From assembly GCA_040752295.1 (NCBI GenBank), contig JBFMFE010000185.1, forward strand, positions 1 through 33,130: a stretch of 33,130 nucleotides of DNA. The letters are read 5' to 3'. The notes under the pieces are model-generated. The model was given only the letters and a program-made list of their open reading frames with translations, had not been told where the DNA came from and searched no databases. Source of the DNA: JBFMFE01 sp040752295 (GTDB lineage Bacteria > UBP15 > UBA6099 > JBFMBQ01). Positions within the stretch are counted from its first letter, which is position 1, and the number at the start of each line of letters is the position of its first letter. Both the position numbers and the translations under genes were made by a program. Below are positions 7,440 to 14,900 of this stretch, in pieces.

Positions 7440-8543
7440 TTAAAGCTCAAAATTGATGAAGAAATGTTCCCGGTCTTTCAGGTTGCCGAGGAGTTTACCG
7501 TTTCCCGCCAGTTCCGCGAGAACTCTCTCGCAGGCGGCTCTTCCCGCTTGATTCTCTCCCCTGTAGAGAGGACCGCAGAATTCCGCCGCCCTGTCGGAAT
7601 CCTCGATTTCATAAAAATCCCCGGAATCAACAATACCGGGGAGGTCTCTTAACACGTTGGATGAAATGAATTTGTACAGGGCGTCCGCCGCGAATTTATG
7701 CCCGAGCGGATTCGGATGGGTATTGTCATTGTCCGTGATAAAAGAGGAGGCGTCAAACATGCCGTAAACGTCCAGCAGGTCGAAAACCTTCAGCCCTTCT
7801 TTTTCCGCCGCGTCCGAGACCCTTTCATGAATCTCACGATACCGGTAGTCCCGCTTTCCGAAGTCAATGAACAAGGGGAATATTGCGATCACAACGTCCG
7901 TCCCGTGCCTGCGGGCAGTGTCTTCTATTTTTTTGAAGGCATTCCTGACCATGTCCCGGTTCTGCCGCCTGTTCCAGTAATAGAACATGGGGTCTCCCGA
8001 TTTATCCATTCCGATTTTTCTCGATTCCCTCAAGCGGTCCAAGATTCCAATGATTCCCCGTCCCTCGTCAATTGACGTGAAAATATCATTCTGGCAATAG
8101 CCGAGAACCATCAGTTTGATGTTTGGTTTATATTCGTCGAAGAGGGCGGCGAAAACTTTCGCCTCATCCTCGATATTACCGCCCGGTCCCGAGACGTTCC
8201 TTGCAAGATACGGCGCGCCCCCCCCGGACGCCCTGGATATATTGGAATCGAACATATCGGGGTACGCGTGCGACGGGTCTTTCAGGGGAACGCCGAGGGT
8301 AATGGAATCACCGATAAAAACGATCAGCGGCGTGCTGCCGTTGATCGTCTTCCGCTCGATATCCGCCAGAAACCGGTTCTGAAGCATCCTGATTCTTTCA
8401 CTGTTCATCCGGTTCATTCTGTTTGTGCGGGCGGAATACAGTGCCCTTGCATACATCGAGTTGATCGTTCGAATCACGAAATCGGCAAGCATCAGGCAGA
8501 GAATTCCCGCAAGTGCGGCAAGCGCGATATTTTGAAATATCAT
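7440..8543 (-). CDS. Membrane-anchored SGNH/GDSL hydrolase
   Basis: This is an esterase- or acyltransferase-like enzyme of the SGNH fold, likely anchored on the outer face of the inner membrane. Residues 1-26 form one hydrophobic segment, an uncleaved anchor or signal. Block I is FIGDSITLG with nucleophile S80; block III has GYCQND with N152; block V is DNTHPNPLGH with catalytic D273 and H276. The oxyanion glycine is probably in the SGPGGN region (118-123). At 367 residues it is longer than minimal SGNH enzymes, with a helical insert at 155-205. It lies between the UbiV-like gene and the glycosyltransferase on the same strand, so it may trim or load an ester on the locus product (inference). 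Confidence 0.85.
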   Translation of the reverse strand: MIFQNIALAALAGILCLMLADFVIRTINSMYARALYSARTNRMNRMNSERIRMLQNRFLADIERKTINGSTPLIVFIGDSITLGVPLKDPSHAYPDMFDSNISRASGGGAPYLARNVSGPGGNIEDEAKVFAALFDEYKPNIKLMVLGYCQNDIFTSIDEGRGIIGILDRLRESRKIGMDKSGDPMFYYWNRRQNRDMVRNAFKKIEDTARRHGTDVVIAIFPLFIDFGKRDYRYREIHERVSDAAEKEGLKVFDLLDVYGMFDASSFITDNDNTHPNPLGHKFAADALYKFISSNVLRDLPGIVDSGDFYEIEDSDRAAEFCGPLYRGENQAGRAACERVLAELAGNGKLLGNLKDREHFFINFEL

Positions 8544-8689
8544 TTTGAGTCTGCCGGGGTTCTTTATGATTTATTCACCTCGATGCGTCGGCCCGTACAA
8601 GGGTGGGGCGGGGGCGGAGTTCCCGGAAGTTCATTCGGCAATGCGGAAAGGACGTTTACAGGCTTCCGACGAAGCGCGCCGGGCCGCGT

Positions 8690-9670
8690 TTAAAACGGCG
8701 GAAGAAAAGAAAACACAACCCTGTCTATGCGGCATGATGCTGCGTATTTCACCAGACCTTCACGGGAAAGTCCGCATATCATGAATACCGTGTTGCCGAC
8801 GTTGAAGATTCTATCGGAGGCGCGCGGCGCCGCCAGGTCCCACTGGGCGATATACCTGCGGCACTCGAAGCCGCACTCTCCTCCCGGAGTGAACTTTTCG
8901 TCGCGGTCCAGACCCATCGCGCCCATTTCGCATATCCTGCTCGATGTTATATATACCCAGGGATAATGAAGGCTCAACCTGAAGGAGCCTTCTTTCGCAG
9001 GAGCCGACATGCCCTGGGGGAGGGGATCGAATTCCAGACGCCGGACGCCTTCTTTCCTGATAAATTTCTGGAACAACCCCACGGAGAGGCTTGAATTCCG
9101 AAGCGCATAAATCTGCTCCGCATTCAATCTCAGTGCGCCGGTCTGCCGTTCCTCGTCCGCTTTCGCGGCGAAATTCAACGGCCATTCTCTTGCGAATCTA
9201 GGCATCGTCTTCAAATGGCTCATGAGCCTGCCCCAGACAATTTCAAATTCACCGCGGTCCCTGCGCACCACGTGGAACACGCCGGGATCGTTGACCACTA
9301 TCTCCGCCGTCGTCCTTTTCGCCGCCAGAACGTCCAGGAGCCGCCTGACGGAGTTCATCCCCGCATTTGTCACCAGCGGCGTTAACAATGTAAATCCCAA
9401 GTTATTGTTATCACAGAAACGCAGAACCTCCTTCAACTCCTTTTTCCCGGGAATTCTTTTTTCACAGAACTCGCTGCCGAAATAAATCCTGTTCGCCTCG
9501 GTCACGTCAAGAGCCAGCAGTTTCCCCGCGTATGTTTCTCCCGTACTGTCAACTATCCCCTGCCTGAAAAGAGAGTCCTTGTCTCTCCGGTGGGACAGGC
9601 GCCGCTCAAATCTTTTCAAATTCAGCATTCCGCCCGTCATCCCACCCTGATAATGCAGCGCAAGTTCCAT
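8690..9670 (-). CDS. UbiV-like peptidase U32 family protein (pair 1)
   Basis: U32 proteins of the UbiV type are 4Fe-4S proteins that, with UbiU, support O2-independent hydroxylation of the ubiquinone ring. The match rests on the strand IYFGSEFC (C69), the later EIVVNDPG strand, and C247-x18-C266-x3-C270, close to the C39, C176-x16-C193-x3-C197 layout of E. coli UbiV. Length from this start is 326 residues, slightly above UbiV. The frame extends upstream to a GTG at 9736, which would overlap the UbiU-like gene by 50 bp; I prefer the ATG at 9670, 16 nt after that gene's stop. The paralogue at 30445-31299 has the same partner order. Function in ubiquinone synthesis is unlikely here, since no UbiT or other quinone genes are adjacent. 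Confidence 0.72.
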   Translation of the reverse strand: MELALHYQGGMTGGMLNLKRFERRLSHRRDKDSLFRQGIVDSTGETYAGKLLALDVTEANRIYFGSEFCEKRIPGKKELKEVLRFCDNNNLGFTLLTPLVTNAGMNSVRRLLDVLAAKRTTAEIVVNDPGVFHVVRRDRGEFEIVWGRLMSHLKTMPRFAREWPLNFAAKADEERQTGALRLNAEQIYALRNSSLSVGLFQKFIRKEGVRRLEFDPLPQGMSAPAKEGSFRLSLHYPWVYITSSRICEMGAMGLDRDEKFTPGGECGFECRRYIAQWDLAAPRASDRIFNVGNTVFMICGLSREGLVKYAASCRIDRVVFSFLPPF

Positions 9671-9686
9671 TTCCACACCGCGCACG

Positions 9687-10703
9687 TCATGGGTTTCTGT
9701 AGTAGCAACGGTAGGCGACTTCACACAATCTCTCACGGGAAGCGGCCGGTTTCATTCTCCTTTTCCGGCATTCGCGCAGAACAGACCCCGTCTTCCGCAG
9801 AAGGGACGTCCTTTCGCCCGGGGAGTAACCACGGCTCACAAGCTTGAAATGCTTCACCCCTGCCGCAATCAGATCGTCCACCGCGCACACTCCGCAGACG
9901 TCCTCCCCAGTATAGGAATTCACTTTCGTGAAAAAATTATAATTCGCACAGTTGTCCAGCCACGGAGTCATTGTCTTCAAAGGCACCCGGCCGTCGAACC
10001 CGCGGCGGGTCTTCTCTTCCGCAAAATCAGCCTGCGACACCCTTTTGTATAAGAACTTGTCATAAATGGAAAAGCAGAAATTCCCTTCGATCCATCCGTG
10101 GCTGGGTGTGCAGACGTTAGAGTTGTACGGACACCTCTGATTCATTAGAAAAACCTCGAACTCGGGCTTCGGCTCCGCGCACCGGGCGATGATGTCGCCG
10201 ATTTCACCAACGGTCAAATGTCTGGGAAGGATAACTCTTCTTATGCCGAATTCACGGAAAAAATCGAGCGCCTCGTTGTTGTATACGCCGGCTTCGCCGC
10301 TTATTATCAGCGGAACCGAGATTCCGAGCTTCCTGAGAGCCAGAATGAGGGCGATATCGGACACGATAAAGCCGTCAACCTTCATTTCCTCGAGCCGCTT
10401 CACGCAGCCGATTATCAGCTTATACATTCTGTCAACATAGTAACTCGCATTGAAAGTCACAAAAATTTCTCTGTCGCGCGAATGAACTTCCTCCACCATG
10501 CGCGCCAGGGACTCATAAGACAGAAAATGATTTCCCCTGAATTCACGCCTGTTCAAGGATATCTGGAATCCGTACTTTTCCGCCCAGTCCGGGGGAATAA
10601 TCCCGCAGTAGAATTCATCCGCGCCGGCGGCGATTAAATCCTTCACCACGGAAGGAGTGTCATTTTCCGACGTCCCTATCGTGAAAAAGAAATCCCCGTC
10701 CAT
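9687..10703 (-). CDS. UbiU-like peptidase U32 family protein (pair 1)
   Basis: This is the probable 4Fe-4S partner of the UbiV-like protein encoded next. The U32 TIM-barrel start is VVKDLIAAGADEFYCG. Cluster ligands are RC191-x6-C198, C210 and C270 or C273 in DVCGVCAVDDLIAAG, ahead of FKLVSRG; E. coli UbiU has C169-x6-C176-x16-C193-x38-C232 followed by FKIEGR. Known relatives (UbiU/V, RlhA, TrhP) carry out anaerobic or O2-independent hydroxylation, with prephenate implicated as oxygen source. The open frame continues to 11186 but the added residues look like antisense of the intergenic region. I chose the ATG at 10703, preceded by AGAAGGGA; a GTG at 10706 and an ATG at 10724 are alternatives. 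A promoter is proposed at 10768-10796. Confidence 0.75.
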   Translation of the reverse strand: MDGDFFFTIGTSENDTPSVVKDLIAAGADEFYCGIIPPDWAEKYGFQISLNRREFRGNHFLSYESLARMVEEVHSRDREIFVTFNASYYVDRMYKLIIGCVKRLEEMKVDGFIVSDIALILALRKLGISVPLIISGEAGVYNNEALDFFREFGIRRVILPRHLTVGEIGDIIARCAEPKPEFEVFLMNQRCPYNSNVCTPSHGWIEGNFCFSIYDKFLYKRVSQADFAEEKTRRGFDGRVPLKTMTPWLDNCANYNFFTKVNSYTGEDVCGVCAVDDLIAAGVKHFKLVSRGYSPGERTSLLRKTGSVLRECRKRRMKPAASRERLCEVAYRCYYRNP

Positions 10704-10767
10704 CACGCTTTGTCCCTTCTCCATCCGCCCCACCGGGTTATTGTCCGTTCCAACATACTTTAATATA

Positions 10768-10796
10768 ATGATAATGTGCGAGTCGTCGGAGTTCAA
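10768..10796 (-). promoter_or_regulatory. Promoter of the U32/SGNH/GT2 operon
   Basis: On the minus strand TTGAAC (10796-10791) and TATCAT (10773-10768) are 17 bp apart, giving a leader of about 55 nt before the ATG at 10703. The genes at 10703, 9670, 8543 and 7174 follow on the same strand. Confidence 0.45.
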
Positions 10797-10877
10797 CGCG
10801 GCGGAAAACGGCGATAAAAGCACCGCACCGGGATACTCATCACTGCGCCCCGCCCGGGCATCTGTAACCACAGGGAC

Positions 10878-10961
10878 ATGGAAAAAATCGTCATATCCGG
10901 CAAAGGCGGCACCGGGAAAGGTATTTCCTCCATGCGGCTTCGGGTCGGTAAACAACAATGA
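10878..10961 (+). pseudogene. Truncated 5' end of a MinD/Mrp/CooC-type P-loop ATPase
   Basis: An ATG at 10878 opens MEKIVISGKGGTGK, the first beta strand and deviant Walker A motif (KGGxGK) that begins MinD/ParA/Mrp/CooC ATPases. The expected GK-T-T is missing; the frame continues as GISSMRLRVGKQQ and stops at 10961. Only the first 14 codons are recognisable. It lies in the divergent region between the UbiU-like gene and the radical SAM gene at 11001. It could be a relic of a deleted ATPase gene or, less likely, a tiny leader peptide. Confidence 0.45.
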
Positions 10962-11000
10962 ATATTTACTGTTTCCCAACGGGAAAGTGACGGAAACAAC

Positions 11001-11945
11001 ATGCCGTTGAAATGGCTTGAAATCACGCTCGATTACAGCTGCAACTGCGGTTGCAGGATTTGTTTCGTTCCCAAGGATACCAGAGGTCTTTGCATGAATG
11101 ACGAAGAAATTGCCGGTAACCTGGTTTACGGGCACAGGAACGGCGCGAGGAATCTGTGGATCGGCGGCGGCGAGCCGACCATACACAAAAAACTGACAAT
11201 GCTTATCAGACTGGCAATCAAGACCGGCTATCGCAGGATAAAGATACAGTCAAACGGAATGATGTTTTCATACAGGGAATTCTGCGAGAAATGCCTGGAG
11301 GCCGGCGCGACCGAGTTCAACGTTTCGATCAAGGGAAAAAACGCTGAAGACCACGATTGGATGACACGTGTCAAAGGCTCTCACGCGGCCATGGTGAAAG
11401 GCATCGAGAACCTGAAGCAACTTGGCGCACGGGTTGAGGGCGACATTCTGATAACCGCAAAAACTGTCCCGTTTCTGACCGAAATCGTGCGCGAGTTTCA
11501 CTCCATCGGGGTTGACGGATTCGATTTCTGGTATCTCTCGCTGAGGGACGCGGCGGACGGCGGGGCAAGAGAACTGCTTCCCTCCCTGGAAACGGTCGGA
11601 CCCGCGATGCTGGAGGCGCTCTCCGCCGGGCGCGCCCTCGGCATATCTCATCTGGCGAATTACCACGTTCCGGCATGCTTCCTGCCGGGCTGCGAAAAGT
11701 ACTGCGTCCCGGCGGCGTCGCTTCGGCTCCTTGTGTGCAACCCCGGCGGATACCGGTTCATGCTCGAGGAATCCCCGATGGAAAAGGGCGTCTTCCTGGA
11801 TGGATGCGACGGCTGCAAATGGCTTGGATCATGCCCCGGCTTCCGACAGGAGTACATCGAAATATTCGGGACCGACGGGTTTCCACCTAAAAAATTCCAC
11901 TCCTCCAGAAGCGGGAAAAAGAGAACGCCGCGAGAGCGCCGATAA
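11001..11945 (+). CDS. Radical SAM protein with C-terminal cysteine cluster
   Basis: The SAM cluster motif lies very close to the N-terminus: C14-x3-C18-x2-C21 in DYSCNCGCRIC, with a further C16. GGGEPT (55-60) contacts SAM. The C-terminal DGCDGCKWLGSCPG supplies C269-x2-C272-x5-C278, a likely auxiliary 4Fe-4S site. This C-x2-C-x5-C ending and the internal SNGMMFSY segment are shared with the radical SAM domain at the end of the neighbouring fusion protein (TNGRMFSY; C1660, C1663, C1669), so the two are related. The stop is 15 nt before the fusion gene, so they are co-transcribed and may act in succession. The substrate is unknown. Confidence 0.88.
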   Translation: MPLKWLEITLDYSCNCGCRICFVPKDTRGLCMNDEEIAGNLVYGHRNGARNLWIGGGEPTIHKKLTMLIRLAIKTGYRRIKIQSNGMMFSYREFCEKCLEAGATEFNVSIKGKNAEDHDWMTRVKGSHAAMVKGIENLKQLGARVEGDILITAKTVPFLTEIVREFHSIGVDGFDFWYLSLRDAADGGARELLPSLETVGPAMLEALSAGRALGISHLANYHVPACFLPGCEKYCVPAASLRLLVCNPGGYRFMLEESPMEKGVFLDGCDGCKWLGSCPGFRQEYIEIFGTDGFPPKKFHSSRSGKKRTPRERR

Positions 11946-11960
11946 CCCGGTGATCGCGCC

Positions 11961-14900
11961 ATGCGAACGAAAACGATTCAGATGAACGCCGAGCGCAGCC
12001 TCGGCGGAATAATTCAGGAAGACACCGCATCGCGGGAGTTCAAGCTGTTCAAAACCCGGTTGCTTGAGGCGCTCTCCTCCGCTTCGGACGCACGTCCCAT
12101 GGAGAAACTCCAGATTGAATACATTAACAAACTTATAACCGATGCCCGCAGTGAAAGTAAATATTATCGCGCCAGGATAAAAGCCCGGCGCATCGGATCG
12201 CTCGCCGATCTGTTTCGCCTGCCGATTCTCGAACGGAATCTCCTTGAAGAGAACCTCGATGAAATCGCCTGCCCGCCGCCCCGTCCAAGCCGGCAGGTTC
12301 ATCTTTTCACGGCAGGGGCATCGGGCAGCCCCCTGAGGATCCCCACGTTCGGGTTCAATCTCGAAAGGCGATGTCTGTTGCTTACCACCGCCCTCATGGC
12401 GGCGGGATCGGCTGTATCCCGGCGGGCGCCGAAAAAAATATTGAAAATATCATCGCTCAACACCTGGCCCTCATTTCAGGCGAAGCTGCGCAACGGCGCC
12501 GTATTCCGCGCAATAAAGATTTCGGCAAATGACAAAAATGCCGTCGCGAGTCTGCTCGATCATCTCATCGAAACACAACCGGACGTTCTGGAAGGCTCTC
12601 CCGGCTCGCTTATTCTTCTCGCCGAGTACGCCACGGCGAAAAAGAAAGGATTACCCGCACCCGGAATTCTCCTGACCACGGAATATCAACTTCTTCCCGC
12701 CGCCCGGAAATATCTTGAAACCGCGTACTCAACAGAGGCAGTCGAGATGTACGAGATCGCAGAAGCCGGACCGATTGCGCTCGAGTGCCCTCACGGAAAC
12801 GGCATGCACCTGCTCCACCCGCACATAATACTGGAATCGCTGGGACCGGGAAATCTGACCGCGGGGCACATCAGCCCCGGCGAACTCGTTCTAACCACGT
12901 CCATCAATCCCGTCCTGCCGCTCATACGGTACAAAACCGGCGACATCGGCATTATCAGCGACGAACCATGCCCCTGCGGAAACCCGTTTCCCAGGCTTCT
13001 GCACGTGAGCGCCCATCCCGGGACAACACCGGGACGCTGGGACAACAATATAAACTTCGCCGAATTTCACAGGGCGATGGCAGCCATCCCTCTATTTCGC
13101 TACAACATCGCGAGGAAAGACAACTCCGTCACCGTGCATTATCACGCGCGCGCGTCCGCCGACAAAGTGGAACCGCGCATAACCAGCGTGATTTCAAAGA
13201 TTGTTTCACCGCACGAGAAAATCGTCATAAAACGCGAGGCTCACCCCGCAAAACCGGAGAAATCGCCGGGCTTCCTCAACGAACCCCGTTCCCGCAATAT
13301 TCACGTGGCTCTCCGCAGAACGGGGGCATACGGCGATGATATTAAGAACGCCCTTCTTGACGCTCTCTCCGACGTCGGGCAGCCGAATTGCTTCAACGCG
13401 ACGGGAAGCCGCGCACTGCTCCTGGCGGGCTGCCCCCTGAATTCCATGGGAAATCAGGACCGACTCCGGCTCGAAGGGGCGATCGAAGCGCTCGAATCCA
13501 TTGCGCGTGATTCGGGAATGGAACTGCGCAAAGTCATGCTTCACGGGCGCGACGGCGACTCCGGAAAAAATTTCCGAGGAGGCGCGTTCGGCGAACGGAC
13601 TGGTACTGTATCCACATGGAACCCGGACGACGCGCCCCGCGACAAAACACCGGAATCCACACGCCTCCGGACAGCCGGAGATTTCGATTTCGTTGTCAAC
13701 CTCTCATACTGCACGTCCGGCGAGCCTGACGACCTTTATATGTGCGGACACAACCTTGCCGCCTTCCTCGAACCGCCCCGCGCGACCAGCGACGCGGATG
13801 AGAAAACCGGATTCACCCGCGCTCTCGATCAAATAAAGCCGAATCTGAACATTCTGCTCAGTCCCGTCATACACAACCATATAAAAGGGAACCAGCTTCT
13901 TTTGATTCTCTCCATGGACGCAGCCGCCGTTGATACGGTGACGGCGGAGATCCTCGGGAAAAAGGCGCTGTCAATCCCACACCTTGCCGAAGCAGCCAGA
14001 TCAGGTCTGCCCGGAACCCGCCTGTCCAGGCTGATCCTGAACGGCATCTGTCCGGAAGTGGGAAGAAGACCGTGCCTTGCATCCCCAAGACAGCCCGGGG
14101 ACGATTCGACATGCGCAATCCGCCACGATCCCGACCTCTGCGAGCGCTGCGGCACATGCTCCCTTGTCTGTCCGCCCTCCTGTATAAACTTCAAGGACGG
14201 CGTCCCGCGCATCAACCATTCCGCATGCATAAAATGTTTCAACTGTGTCGAGTTCTGTCCTGGAAGCGCCCTCAGCCCTTTGTCGGGACCGGACTGCGTG
14301 GTGGCGGGCGCACAGCTTCTTGATCGCGGTCCCTGGCTCTGTATCCTTTCCGGACGGCCGCCGGTTCCCGGCGAAAACCCATGGCCGCCGCCTTTTCTCC
14401 AGCCGAAACCGCACAATAAGCGCGCAGGAAAAGCGAAGTACGTTCTCGGTCTGTCCATCAACACCATGCAGGAGCATGCCGCCGCGCTTGTCAGGGACGG
14501 AAAGATCGTCGGCGCGGTCGAAGAAGAACGTTTCAAAAGGGTGAAACACTACGGCTGGACAATGCCGGGGCAAGGCGGTGGACCGCTGAGTTCCGGTCTT
14601 CTGATACCCATCGAAAGAGCCTTTTGCCGGAAAAGCATTGATTCGGTTCTCGCGATGGAAAACATATCATTGGACGACGTGGACTATATTGCCATAAACG
14701 GAATACCCGCGCGTTACTGGCGCACGTTCAGCGGCTTCGATCCTCTCAAACCGCCCGCGATCCTGAAATCCGGCAGACTTGTCTTCATACCGCACCACCT
14801 GGCGCACGCCGCAAGCGCTTACCGGGTCTCCGCTCTCAAGAAAGCCTCCGTCTTCACCGTGGACGGCAGCGGTGACAGGGAGACGGCGGCTTTCTTCTCG

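Noticed and set aside
10704..11186. N-terminal extension of the UbiU-like protein
   Set aside because: The extra 161 residues are antisense to the start of the radical SAM gene and the intergenic region; the U32 fold starts after 10703.
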